From Pogostemon cablin (Eukaryota; Streptophyta; Magnoliopsida; Lamiales; Lamiaceae): 64,000 nucleotides of DNA. Where the stretch lies: positions 2,366,814-2,430,813 of the forward strand of contig CM043005.1 of assembly GCA_023678885.1 (NCBI GenBank). The letters are read 5' to 3'. Position 1 is the stretch's first letter. The number at the start of each line of letters is the position of its first letter. This document shows, piece by piece, positions 44,600 through 56,638 of the stretch. The notes under the pieces are model-generated. The model saw only the letters and a list, made by a program, of their open reading frames with translations. It did not search any database and was not told where the DNA came from. The position numbers and the translations under genes were made by a program.

Positions 44600-46352
44600 A
44601 TCTAAATTTTTGTGTCTCTTTATTATGTATTTTTGCGTGTTTTTATTTATTTTGTATATCATTTGGTGATGTTATATGAAGATATGGAGATTTGTACTTT
44701 GAAATGATAAATGTGTGATTTTCATGATTAAGTACCTTAAATTACACGATATTTGTAAACATTTAGAGAATTAATACTTTTGAGTATTTTGTGTGATTTT
44801 CAGGTAAAAATGGATTCTAAACGCGATAAGAAAGATGTGGGAAAAATGGAGCTTAATTTGGACTCGAAAAGAGGGAGAATGATCCAAAATAAAATACTGA
44901 AAAATACACGTCCAATTTGTATAATTTTTTTAAATTTGTATGGAGCTCAAAACTTGAGGTGTGATATATAGTTGGAAAGCCAAGGAAGAGAGGATCACGT
45001 GAGCGCAAGAATCACTCGAATCAGAATTCAGATGTGAATGTTATGCGCGAAACTGTGAGACTGCGTTGTACGTGTTGCACCTACTCGACCCGAGCTACAT
45101 CTACTCGACCCGAGCTACATCTACTCGACCCGAGTTGGTGCAAAAGTCAGTTTTAAGTCCAAAACGTGTTCTAGAAGCTTCCATGGAGTATAAATTCAAG
45201 TTTTGATCACAAATTACGGGAGGAATCATTTTGGATCAGTTCCACACATATTTTACACATATTTTCACACACTACACCATTCCATCCATTTCCATACCCT
45301 TCATCCATCCAATCCACTTAATCTCCTTAAATCCATCCACCATTCCATTAATCCACCAATCTAAGAAGGGAAATTCATCATTGGTTATAACATGATCAAG
45401 GAGGAGAAAGTTCACCATCAAAGGGGAGTCAACTTACCTTTATTTTGTTATTTTCTTCATAATTTGGCTCAATTTGAGCATGCCATGGATTGTAATAAAT
45501 TTAGTATGATTTGTAGTGGCTAGTCCTCATGTGAGGCTAGCAATATGATTAGTTAGGGATTATGTAGATTTTACACATCACATGTTTGATGAAATGATTG
45601 TTATGAATATTTTCTATCATGAATATTTATTCTCATTTATGTATGATTTGTGTGATTAAATTATCTATTCATAGTGTTAGGATGACCATTCCAATATTAT
45701 GCTTAGTGGTTTGATTGATTCATTGATTGCATGAGGTGAGTATATTAGTATGTGAGGAGTTTGGCCATAACCTTCATGTGCTTAGAATTTCATGATATGA
45801 CATATTGATAATTACTTGTAAAAGTGGTAGAAATAATGAGCGGAACCAAGCCAATTTTCACTTGACTTTAGAAAGGGAACATGGAAAAATGTCACTGCCT
45901 ACTAGAGAAAATTCTTCCTATAATATCTCTATATTGGTATATTAATATCCATAAGTACCTTTATGAAGAGTGAGGATTGGAGACACTATTCATGAGTGGC
46001 GCCCTTAATATCATAACATGATGATATTCAATGCATGTGTGTGTGTGAGTCTACATGAGCATTATCAATGATGTTGCTTGCCTTATATACTTTTTAGATT
46101 GGTCACCTTCATACATCTTCCATCTCATATGTACATTTTCTATCTTTAATTGCTTTCTTAGTTAGTTTGTAGTTAAACGGCCCCCTCCTTTATTGACTAG
46201 TCCTACTAGAGTAAAGTATTTCTCAAATACGGCTACCCACTTTCGCTCTTGGGTTCGATATTATATAAATTTTATACATAGTCACTACGGTCTACTATGC
46301 GATAGAGTACGCTTACTCTAATCAATTAATACTAAAATTGAAACCAAGTTCA
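44600..46352 (+). repeat. 3' LTR of element B
   Basis: Aligns with 38210-39966 from its TGTCTCTTTATT onward. It has three copies of the 20-bp unit with ACTCGACCCGAGC where the 5' LTR has two. It ends ACCAAGTTCA. Confidence 0.8.
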
Positions 46353-47281
46353 ATATTCTTAAACTCAGTGGTTGATCCTGTGTGACTCAGGGTAGCAATT
46401 CGAAGGCATTGTAAATGCATGAGCCATTGGGTTTGGTTGTGTCTCCTGATCCAATGATGTTGTGGGTAGTGCGCATTAAAAGTTCAACAACTACTTGTCA
46501 CGACGTGTGTTGTCGGGGATTGCATTTGGGCTGGCCGTGTGACGATAAGCAAGGGAAACAATATCCTCCAACCTCGCTTGGGGCTCGGGAAAGGGGAAAT
46601 TCTTTGTAGAGCTAGATAGATATTCCTTTGCCCTAATGGCTTCAAATGCAACTTGTATTTAAACATTAGATGGTTCACAGGATTATGCAATTCATTCCAA
46701 ATGTGATTACATGATGCAGTCTCCTAGTCTTTTTAATTTTTTTTTGCAGATTTCTACAATGATCTTTTGGTAGGTTAATCTAAAAAACCTCATTACGAGT
46801 CCCACTTTTACTTCCTCTAAAAGGTTTAGTGGACTTGCTAAGACGTAAGTTTGACACTAAATAGATACACTTTTCTGAATAAGTTAGTGTTACTCTTCAA
46901 AGCAAATAATAACATTATTCTTATGATAAATTATAACTTTTTCGAGAACAACACCCAAATATTCTAAACAACTTTAAAAAAGGATTACAGGCACTCGATT
47001 GAAAGTATCTCTCAATTAAAAAAAACTTAAAAAATATTAAAGTTATAATTAAATTTAGATGGGAAAGAAATTTTGAAAGATGATCTCTGCCTCGTCTATA
47101 TAAAGTGTTTTTAAAGATGTGTACAAAAATACAATTTTATTCATTTATGTATTTATTTATTATAATATCTTTATTATACAATATGCAGTTATTGTAACAT
47201 GATATATAATTATAGAAGAAAAAAAATTATATTTTTTTGTTAAAAAAAAAGGGTTAATTGCTTGCATTTTAGCCCTTAATT
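46353..47281. other. unassigned stretch between elements B and the copia element
   Basis: 46360-46700 is less AT-rich than its surroundings and presumably belongs to the older element in which B sits; no protein was recognised in any frame. From 46740 on it is AT-rich and featureless. Confidence 0.35.
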
Positions 47282-47561
47282 CTTACTAATAGGAGTAAAT
47301 AAAGGGAATTTTATTTGATTGTATATTTGATTTATTTGATTGTATAGCTTTCCTTATTCGACTCCACAAATTATGGATCGCTGTTTGTAATCTGTATATT
47401 TATACCTCAATATACATGATCACCACTCACGGTGAATATTATCCCAAACACTAATCCTCACATGGTATCAGTCAGGTTCATCCTCTGAACCTATCCCTTT
47501 CTGCCATCGATCTGTTCTTCTTCTTCTTCTTCTTTGTCTCTTTTCTCTTCATCCATTTCTC

Positions 47562-48395
47562 ATGGCTGGCGTCGATACACTTCCTATCACCACCATGATT
47601 AACATGACTCCCATCAAGTTGGATCCAACCAATTATCTCTCATGGCGTAGACAAATCACCCACATGGTTTCTTGCTTCGATCTCACTTCGTTCCTTGATC
47701 CATCCGCCACGGTTCCCGCTGCCACTATCACCGACGCGGCCGGCGTAGAATCTCCAAACCCCTCCTTCACTGTGTGGAAGATGAAGGATATGAAACTACT
47801 TAGTGTGATCTATACATCCCTCTCCTCTGATGCAGTGTCCGAATGTATTGACGCGACCACGTCGCTCGCCGCTTGGACCACCCTTGAATCGGTCTACTCC
47901 TCCTCATCCCGCCACCACCAACTGAGAGAGGAATTGCTCTCTCTTCATCGTGATGACTCCACCATTGATGATTATGGGACGAAATTAAAAGCCCTCTGCG
48001 ATCAGCTTCATGCGATCGCGAAGCCAATCGATGAGGCCGAAAAAAGCCACCTCTTCTTGCGTGGTTTAGGTCTCCAATTTGCTGGTTTTGCGGATACCAG
48101 GATGGCCTTAACCCCTGTTCCCTGCTTCCGTGACCTTCTAAGTCAAGCCAAACAATTTGACTTGATGTTGAAGTCGATAGAGGGGTCCCCGGTGCAGGTA
48201 TCCTTCTTTGCAGATCGGCGAACCCCCCTGTCGCGATCTGGTGCTCAAGGCCGAGGGCCTTCTGGCGACGACTCGCAGCAACAAGGCCGCGGGTCTGGCG
48301 GAGGACGGGGTTTCAATGACAGCCGCGGAAATAATGGTGGCCACGGGTTCGGGCAGCGTGGTGGACGGCCGAACTCAGGAGGCAGATTTTCCTGA
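47562..48395 (+). pseudogene. copia gag
   Basis: 277 codons from ATG. LDPTNYLSWRRQITHMVSCF near the N terminus and the segment around LREELLSLHRDDSTIDDYGT are typical copia gag (UBN2/retrotran_gag) sequence. A Gly/Arg/Asn-rich tail (GRGSGGGRGF) precedes a stop at 48393-48395. A zinc-knuckle-like CQIC...H...C sequence (about 48444-48480) follows and contains a frameshift, so the natural frame once continued into the protease. Confidence 0.85.
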
Positions 48396-48479
48396 AATAA
48401 CTCTTCGGGTTTTAATGGCGAGCGACGTCAATTTGTACCTCGATGTCAAATTTGTCGGGGGAGCACTACGCCGACAAGT

Positions 48480-49710
48480 GCCCCCGGTATCTTACTCTTC
48501 GCGATGGTGTAGCCACCGCGAACCTAGCTGAGGCCTTTGCCTCCTCTTGCAACGTCTCTGACCGTCCTCAGATTGGTACATCGACTCGGGTGCCTCCGCT
48601 CACATCACAAATCAGAACGCTGCCTTGTCCTCTTACGAGCCTTATTCGGGTAATAATAAAGTTATTGTTGGGAATGGTAATTGCTTGCCTATTACACACA
48701 TTGGTTCTTATGATTTATCTGCCGATATCACACTGTTGGATGTTCTGGTAGTACCACATATCACAAAGAATCTTCTGTCTATCAGTAAACTGACTTCAGA
48801 TTATCCTGCTAATGTCGTGTTCTTTGATAAATCCTTTATAATTCAGAATCGAGTGACAAGTCGAATGGTGGGCCGGGGAAGATGTGAAAATGGCTTATAC
48901 ATCCTTGATAAAGGGATTCCAGCCTTGATGACAGCTGTGAGAGAAAATAAATTGAAGGCCAGTTTTGAGTTATGGCATTTACGCTTGGGGCATGTCCCAT
49001 TTTCTATCATTTCAGTTTTGAACAAACTTGGACACTTATCCGTAACTTCTGTTTTACCTAGTCCTAAACTATGCTCCTCCTGCCAGTTGGCAAAGAGCAA
49101 GAAACTGTCTTTTCAATTGAATGATAAACGTGTTGAACATGTTTTGGATTTGATACATTGTGATTTATGGGGGCCAGCACCAGTTGTTACTTCTACTGGT
49201 TTTCGGTACTATGTGGTTTTTGTGGATGACTATTCCAGATTCTCTTGGATTTATCCGTTACGCAGGAAATCTGAATTCTTTGACACTTTGGTACAGTTTC
49301 ATGCTTTTGTTTGTACACAATTTTCAAGGCAGGTTAAAATTTTTCAAAGTGATGGTGGCACTGAGTTTATAAATTCAAAGGTGCGTGATTTCATGCATAC
49401 CAATGGAATTCTACATCGAATTTCATGCCCTTACACTCCTCAACAGAATGGTAGGGCTGAAAGGAAGCATCGTCATATTACAAAAATTGGTTTGTCAATG
49501 CTCTTTCATGCTAATGCTCCGACATCTTTCTGGTTTGATGCTTTCGCTACTGCAATATTTATTATTAATCGATTACCCTCGACAGTGTTGCATGATAAAT
49601 CTCCTTTTGAGGCATTGTTTGGTTATACTCCAACATATTCAGTCTTTAAGCCTTTTGGATGTCGGGTGTTTCCCTATCTTCGTGACTATACAGCTCACAA
49701 ACTAGAATGA
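48480..49710 (+). pseudogene. copia protease and integrase
   Basis: The protease active site WYIDSGASAH lies at about 48574-48603. Then come the GAG-pre-integrase zinc finger (WHLRLGH ... LCSSCQLAK) and the integrase core with its three acidic residues in LIHCDLWGP, FQSDGGTEF and NGRAERKHRH. The frame ends at 49708-49710 because of a frameshift; the next segment continues directly in another frame (RSRPCIFLGYN). Confidence 0.88.
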
Positions 49711-51143
49711 GAAGTCGTCCTTGTATTTTTCTAGGGTACAACAGTGTTCAAAAGGGGTTTCGTTGTCTAGATCCTCTGACATCTAGAATCTACACAACTC
49801 GTCATGCTCAGTTTGATGAATTTTTATTTCCCTTTTCCACTGACTCTTCTTCTGTTCATACAACAGATTTGGATATATCATCCTTTACAGATGCACCTGA
49901 TTCTTACTCGAGGTCTCCTTCTCCTCGTGGTTGTCCTGTGTCAGACACACAAGTGCGAGACATTATTACTTCAGAAGATCCCCGCGACCTCCCTGAGCAA
50001 CCTGTTCCTGCTAACCTGCTGAATGGGGAGAATCTAGTTGCTCCCGGCGACAGAGCTGCTGAGCAGCCCGATGATGGAGTTGTCGAGCCCACACCACAAG
50101 GTGCACCTCAACATGCTCCTCGGCAACATGTTCCAAGACCGCCACCCCCTCCGCATCACATGATCACGAGGGCACGAGATGAAATTTTTAAACCAAAGTA
50201 CCCGGTTAACATCGCCTCTACAGCATTACTTTCTTCACTTGACACTGTACCTGAACCCCGGGGTTTTAAATCAGCCGCAAAACATCCGCATTGGATGGCT
50301 GCCATGCAGGAGGAAATTGATGCCCTACATTCTAACGATACTTGGGATCTTGTTCCTCGACCGCCTGATACTAATATTGTTGGTTCTAAATGGGTGTTTT
50401 GCACGAAATACCATTCTGATGGCAATATTGAGCGCCACAAGGCTCGCCTTGTTGCGCAAGGGTTCACCCAGATTCCGGGAACAGACTTCCATCACACATT
50501 CAGCCCGGTTGTCAAGGCTTCTACAGTTCGACTTATTCTGACCCTTGCAGTTCAGCATTCCTGGCCCCTACATCAGCTGGATGTCAAGAATGCGTTTCTC
50601 AATGGCGTTCTTGATAAGCCTGTCTTTATGGCACAACCTTCGGGTTTCTTGGATCCTCGCTTTCCCACTCATGTTTGTCGTCTAAAAAAATCCTTATATG
50701 GTCTCCGTCAGGCTCCTCTGGCTTGGTTTAAGAGGTTCAGCACCTATCTCTACGGTCTGGGTTTTCTCCGTAGTCAATGTGATCCGTCCTTGTTTCACTT
50801 CCACAGAGGTTCTTCCATCATTTATCTTCTGTTGTACGTAGATGACATTGTGGTTACGGGCAATGATCCACAGCTATTGGAGGACTTCATCTCCAGAACC
50901 CATGCTGAATTTGCTATAAAAGATCTTGGTCGTCTCAGCTACTTCCTCGGTCTTGAAGTGTCTTATACCGAGAACGGACTCTTCGTTGGCCAAGCAAAGT
51001 ATGCGTATGATATTCTTGAGCGAGCGAAGTTATTAGATTCAAAACCTGTTTACACACCTCTTGTAACGGGTGAATCTCTTGTCAGTGATGGAGATCCTTA
51101 TTCTGATCCGACATTCTACTGGTCCCTTGTTGGTGCTCTATAG
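49711..51143 (+). pseudogene. copia reverse transcriptase
   Basis: It contains the end of integrase (CIFLGYNSVQKGFRC), a variable Pro-rich linker, then reverse transcriptase: WVFCTKYHSDGNIERHKARL, LDVKNAFLNGVL, KSLYGLRQAPLAWF and the catalytic YVDD in LLLYVDDIVVTG. It is cut by a TAG stop at 51141-51143 directly before YLTITRPDLSYAV, probably a former CAG codon. Confidence 0.9.
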
Positions 51144-51812
51144 TACTTAACCATTACAAGACCGGATCTTTCTTATGCAGTTAGTTCAGTAAGCCAATTT
51201 CTACAGAATCCTACTGCTGTGCATTTTCAGGTGGTCAAGCGCATTTTGCGGTATGTTAAAGGAACAATCAATCATGGCCTCGTCTTCACTCGATGGAAAG
51301 ATTCTTCGATTGTCGGTTACTCTGACGCTGATTGGGCCCGTTGTCCTGAGAGACGACGCTCGACTTATGGGTATTCAATATTTCTTGGTGGCAACCTTGT
51401 TTCTTGGAGTGCTAAGAAACAACCAACTGTGGCTTGCTCTAGTTGTGAATCTGAATATCGAGCAATGGCAAATGCTTCAGCTGAACTCATATGGGTCACT
51501 AACCTTCTCCGTGACATACGCGCCCCCTCTGTTGCTCGACCTATACTGCTTTGCGACAACAGAAGTGCTGTGTTTTTGAGCCAGAATCCAGTAGCGCACA
51601 AGCGGGCTAAACATATTGATATTGACTATCACTTTGTCAGAGAACTAGTCTCTTCTGGAAAGCTAGAGACTAAATTTGTGCCGCCCAACCTGCAAATTGC
51701 TGACATCTTCACTAAGAGTCTTCATCGTCCTGCATTCGAGTTACTGCGTACCAAGCTCTGCGTCTGTCTGCACCCCACGTATCGCTTGACGGGGGGTAAT
51801 AGGAGTAAATAA
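51144..51812 (+). pseudogene. copia RNase H
   Basis: Same frame as the reverse transcriptase, continuing after the TAG: YSDADWARCPERRRSTYGY, VACSSCESEYRAMA, LLCDNRSAVFLSQNPVAHKR and KHIDIDYHFVRELV, ending with LQIADIFTKSL near the 3' LTR. These are the usual copia RNase H motifs, with the catalytic acidic residues retained. Confidence 0.9.
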
Positions 51813-51968
51813 AGGAAATTTTATTTGATTGTATATTTGATTGTATAGCTTTCCTTATTCGACTCCACAAATTGTGGATCGCTGTTTGTAATCTGTATAT
51901 TTATACCTCAATATACATGATCACTACTCACGGTAAATATTATCCCAAACACTAATCCTCACACTTAC

Positions 51969-52555
51969 TTAGTTGTATCTTTGGGACTTGCACATTTTTG
52001 GAGGGCTTTGAAATGATAGGGTAAGAAACCTTATCTCCATGTACTAGGAACATCACCCTCTATAATACTAGTATAATATGGGTATTCAAAATTGATTGCA
52101 TAGACTTTGAAACAATTAATGTGGAATCGCCCATTTCAAAATGTGTCCATATCTCAATTAAATAAAGTGGTGGAGGGGTAAATTACAATTAATAGAGGCT
52201 AGATCGCTATCCATTACACACAAGAAACCTTCTTTATTTTGAGAGGTTGCTGCCACACTATGACAAAATTCAATCCTTAGTTATTAATATAAAATATCAT
52301 TTTTATAACCGGTTCAGCCGCTTATTTCATAGATTTTGTTTCACATAATTCATTGCTTAATCAATAAGAAAAATATATAAAAGTTAGTGGACTCAAATGT
52401 GTGAAATAAGATAAATACTACAATTTTACTCATGTTTGCAGTCCTAATTAATCTCACATAATTTCATAAGTTTGATGGGAAACCTTCTCGATTTTTTCTT
52501 AATTAGTTATCAAATTGTATATGAAATCGTTGAATTGAATATTTATCCACTTATT
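51969..52555. other. AT-rich intergenic DNA
   Basis: No coding frame, transposon end or RNA gene recognised. Confidence 0.5.
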
Positions 52556-53150
52556 ACATCAATAGAACAATAGATAGCAGTGAAAAGAATAGAAAACTTA
52601 TAAGAAAACAATCCACAACATCTCTTCTTCGTCACAATCTCTAACTTTTCCACACTATATTTCTAATATCTTCATTCAACTTCTGAATATATGCTCCTTT
52701 CAACAATCCATTCTTCTTAAAACTAATCAATTCCCAAACTTGTGTTTTAATCTCCCCCTGTAAATTCTCCAAGCTCCAATCCCCCCTTTAAATACAATGT
52801 TATTCCGTGTTTTTCAAATAACTCATATTGTACAAATCCAAATACAAGAAGCCACCAAGTTCCCTAATATCCCATCTAGAAATGTTCTAAACTCAAAGAA
52901 ATTATTTTTTAAACATCTTTGGCATGGTCCAACCCACGCATCCAATCCATCACTCCATTCCACAAGTTTGCCACCTTATTACACTCCACAAATAAATGCG
53001 AAACAGATTCAGAATAATTATTACATACCGGGTAGAGAATGTCAACATTGTTCGGTAGGACGTTCCTCTTCCTGAGCTCTTTTTTGGTCAGCAATCGATT
53101 TTGTATTACCCTCCACACAAGAAATTGCGTTTTAGGTGTAGCCACTTTAT
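52556..53150 (-). pseudogene. LINE (L1-type) ORF2 C-terminal fragment
   Basis: Minus-strand frame 53145-52909 reads PKTQFLVWRVIQNRLLTKKE, then a cysteine/histidine pattern ending SVSHLFVECNK. This is the zinc-binding domain found downstream of reverse transcriptase in plant LINEs. Degenerate homology continues to about 52560. The reverse transcriptase is missing, as expected for a 5'-truncated copy. Confidence 0.75.
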
Positions 53151-54047
53151 TCCATATGAATTTAGTGTATTCTACAGCTTGATTATCACTTTTAATTGAT
53201 TAGACATCAGATTTTATTAAAATGTTATCACTCCATATTCCTCGTTTTTTCATAACCCTATAGTTTAGTTGATGAGAATAGAAACAACAAATAAAATTAG
53301 GGGTATGCAAGAAGATAAGTTTGCATGATGGAGCAACATTTTAGGAAATTAATCCATCGTAGCAACTCTTACTACTTTTATTTGCTCACAAAACAACAAC
53401 TTAAGAATCTTTTCCCTTCCAATCATAGCGATTTTATTCTCAACTTTGTTTTGTTTCTTTTAACCTTGTTTGCTGCTTTTCTTTTATGCTTTGTCTCAAC
53501 ATTTCTTCTTATAATAACTTAACACCTAATTACTTAATTACATTTCTTGTTTTTTATTTCCTCCATGTAAAAAATCTCCAAGAAAATATCAATATGTATT
53601 TCACAATTTGTCAAAAATAGCCAAATAATTAAGTCGGAAGACGTTCAATTCCATTCTATGTGAGTTCACGGTGAGCAAAACTTCTATAAAATCATTTTAT
53701 GGTGAGATGTTTTTATTTTTCTTAAATTGTTGTCATCATTTAGTAAGGATATTTATAATTTCAAAATTTATACTATAATTTGTTCATGAAATAGTTTATA
53801 AAATAATTATTGTTTTTCATCAATTTAATATAGGGTTAATTTCTAAAAAAAATCACTTGGGGTTTTCAAATCTATCACGTCATTTTATTTTTGTCAATTA
53901 AATACACAATATATTTAATATTTTCAATTCTAACACGACCTTTTATTTTTATTAATTAAATAAATACGCAATCTATTGAATATTCTCAATTCTTTCATAA
54001 CTTTTTTTTTTCAAATGATGCGCCACTTATTTCATATTTTCAATTAA

Positions 54048-54097
<50 letters not shown>

Positions 54098-54506
54098 GTG
54101 TGGTATGTGTCAAATTAGAAAAATAAGTAATTCAAAGACGTTTATGTTAGTTCATGAATGAAGTAACATATAACGAGTAATTGTGTTGAACATGCATGTT
54201 GTTAGACAAATAGAAATTTTGTTACGTTGTGATTTTAAAATAGAGCGAATTAGGGTTGTCGTTTCAATGTACCAATGAATGAAAGAAAGAAATGGAGTAG
54301 TATGTAATGAAATTATGAAGGTAGGCTTCTTTGGTCAATTTTGGCAAAAGAATGAGTGATAGTTTTATGGGTTTAATCTGATTGATAGGGACTAAACTTT
54401 TATTTTGCAACTTCTTGTTTGACCTTCCTTTGACAAGAAAATTAATTTCATGCTGATTAAGTGTTGTCTCTATTCATTAAATTATTAGACCAAGTAAAGA
54501 TAAAAG

Positions 54507-54540
<34 letters not shown>

Positions 54541-54843
54541 CCGCATAATATGCGGATGCATTGTATTTTATAAAAAAATTAATTATATAATTCAATATTA
54601 AATGCATATTATAATTTAATAATAAGGATATACTCAAAATTTTTGAAGATATATTTTTATTAATTGATTTATTTATAATTTTAAGGTTTACTTTTTAATT
54701 TTAAATATAAAGATATACATTAGTAATATAATAATAATTTTAAAAATAGAAAGATTATATGTGATATTAAAATAAAAAATAAAAATATATTCTAACCAAT
54801 CAAAAAATATGATTAAAGTTAGTGTTTAATTTGAAGATATACA

Positions 54844-54907
<64 letters not shown>

Positions 54908-55110
54908 TACGTTGAATATATTTTTATAAGATTGGTTTAATTATCTATTCTTAACCAATAAAAAATATAATTAAAGGTGATATTTAATTTATAAATATAC
55001 ATAAATAATATAATTTAAAGTAGAAAGATTATATATATGAAATTAAAATAAAAAATACAATAATTAACAACGTCTCGACACCTCATACTTTTAAAAAATT
55101 ATTTATAGTA
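53151..55110. repeat. AT-rich DNA with microsatellites and duplicated segments
   Basis: (ATT)n at about 54050-54098, (AT)n at 54511-54539, and a (ATA)n(TAT)n palindromic microsatellite at about 54846-54905. Around 54700-54835 and 54925-55060 the same AT-rich sequence occurs twice (words TTCTTAACCAATAAAAAATA and AGAAAGATTATAT). Two diverged copies of a 70-bp unit with CTATCACG/CTAACACGACC lie at 53850-53990. No gene. Confidence 0.55.
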
Positions 55111-55149
55111 GTGTATTCGCAATTAATATATATAAAATATATATATTTC

Positions 55150-55583
55150 CTATGGCATGCTTGCCATCTTAAGCCCGCTGATGATCACAAAGCTTTTTGC
55201 CCGACTAAGGCCAAATCCTTCTGCCCGAGATCAGCTCTTCTGTTTTCTCAATGCTGTAGCCCATTGTCTAGTCACCGCCCATCCTCTTGCCACTCCTTGG
55301 CACTTCTTACGTGTTTAGGCTATTATAGTCGATCTTCATTTCCTATTTTGCACTATTAAATCGTGTTTTATTTTCTTTTGATCCCTAGAGCCATCGGTTT
55401 AGGCTCTTTTTGACAAGCCGTCTGTTTGCTTTTTATGTTTATGTTCTCCTCCCTTCTTCTTTGTCCCCCTTCTTATTTTCATTTGCCTTATTCATAATCT
55501 TGTATGGATGATATTATTCTTTGGGTATGTCTTATAACCTTTCTATAAAAGCAATTTTTCCTGATAAAAAAAAATATTTTGAA
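55150..55583 (+). mobile_element. LINE 3' untranslated tail
   Basis: A mixed-composition stretch ending GCAATTTTTCCTGATAAAAA and a poly(A) run, the typical terminus of plant L1 elements. No protein domain is left. Its last 80 bp are repeated in inverse just downstream. Confidence 0.55.
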
Positions 55584-55596
55584 AAAAAAAATATAT

Positions 55597-56291
55597 TTTC
55601 AAAATATTTTTTTTATCAGGAAAAATTGCTTTTATAGAATAGTTATAAGACATACCCAAAGAATAATATCATCCATACAAGAAATAAAAAAATAAATTAA
55701 AATATCTGAGTTAATTCTTTAGGATCATCCATCCATAGTTTTAACTTTTAAGTCAACCGTTCTTTCTTTTTTATCAGTTTTCCAAACTATATACCCAGCT
55801 CCAAACACTCGCTTTTACCTCTGACAATAGCTTCTTAAGCTTCCATTCCCCACCATTATAAATGATGTCATTTATGGTCTTCCAGTTTAGCCAAATAACG
55901 CAGACCCATATGTTCAAGAAAACATGAAACTCTTTGTTATGTTAAGCAAGGCTACAAAATTGCACCAAATGTTCTTGAATGCTCATGGGAAGCACAACCA
56001 CAAAATCCATCCAATTAAGACATCCAAGTCATAAATGATTGGTTACGTTGCATTGTAACATAATATGATAACTGACTTCTCTTCAGACCCACACAAAATA
56101 AATTTTTATTAATCACATTCAGTGGTAAACTGTTCCTTATTTCCAGTTCCAATAGAGTGAGATTTTTTCCGTGAAACACCTTTCAAGTGTGAGCAACAAT
56201 TTTTGGGGGCCTTACAATTCCACGATAATTTAAAAACATATCTGGTTTCACCCGGTTCACCCCACGTCTTTTTCAATTTTATATTTACCAA
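55597..56291 (-). pseudogene. LINE 3' end with ORF2 remnant
   Basis: On the minus strand, degraded words (FLNIWVCVIWLNWKTINDII near 55900) match the region after the LINE zinc-binding domain, followed by the CCTGATAAAAAA terminus at about 55612. Stops and frameshifts are frequent. Confidence 0.55.
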
Positions 56292-56327
56292 CTACAATTT
56301 GAAGCATGAATATATAAATATGGGGCA

Positions 56328-56572
56328 GTCTTGGATGAGACCGTTTCATGATGAGACTATTTTACGTAATTAGTTATCACTTTTTATTAAAAATATTTTT
56401 AATTTTCTTTCAAATTTTATCACTTTATATTTATACTATAATAAAATATTCATGAGATAGCTCAATGCACCATTATCACTTTTCATTAATTAATTATCAT
56501 TTTTCATTAAAAATCTTATTATTATTTATTCGTCTCAGGAAAACTTTTCACGAGAGGATCTCACACAAGTCT
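56328..56572. mobile_element. MITE with GACTTGTGTGAGA ends
   Basis: Left GTCTTGGATGAGACCGTTTC and right GAGAGGATCTCACACAAGTC are imperfect inverted ends. The interior has the TATCACTTTTCATTAATTA words shared with the tandem array at 1855-2480. Confidence 0.55.
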
Positions 56573-56638
56573 TTACCTATAAAGACGGACCAATATTAGG
56601 GTAAGGGGCATTGAGTCCCTTAAAATTTTAATATATAT

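Larger units (their letters stand above)
38210..46352 (+). mobile_element. element B: older non-autonomous Athila-like LTR retrotransposon (8.1 kb)
   Basis: 5' LTR 38210-39966 and 3' LTR about 44600-46352, flanked by ATATA and ATATT (imperfect 5-bp duplication). Order: LTR, primer site, decayed gag-protease (about 40180-42171), spacer, hairpin, purine tract, LTR. The LTRs are clearly more diverged than those of A, and the 3' LTR lacks the first dozen or so bases. It is collinear with A except that the ORF-1 gene is absent. No reverse transcriptase or integrase. Confidence 0.85.
47287..51963 (+). mobile_element. Ty1/copia LTR retrotransposon, full length, inactivated
   Basis: Short LTRs at 47287-47462 (176 bp) and 51797-51963 (167 bp) are flanked by CTTAC (47282-47286 and 51964-51968). 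A TGGTATCA primer site follows the first LTR and a GACGGGGGG purine tract precedes the second. The order gag, protease, integrase, reverse transcriptase, RNase H is that of copia. Two stops and two frameshifts break it. About four substitutions and one 9-bp repeat difference separate the LTRs. Size and short LTRs suggest an Ale/Retrofit-like lineage (uncertain). The LTRs begin TA instead of TG. Confidence 0.93.

Noticed and set aside
47800..50560. Long minus-strand and out-of-frame reading frames across the copia element
   Set aside because: They mirror gag, integrase and reverse transcriptase, whose frames carry the recognised motifs.
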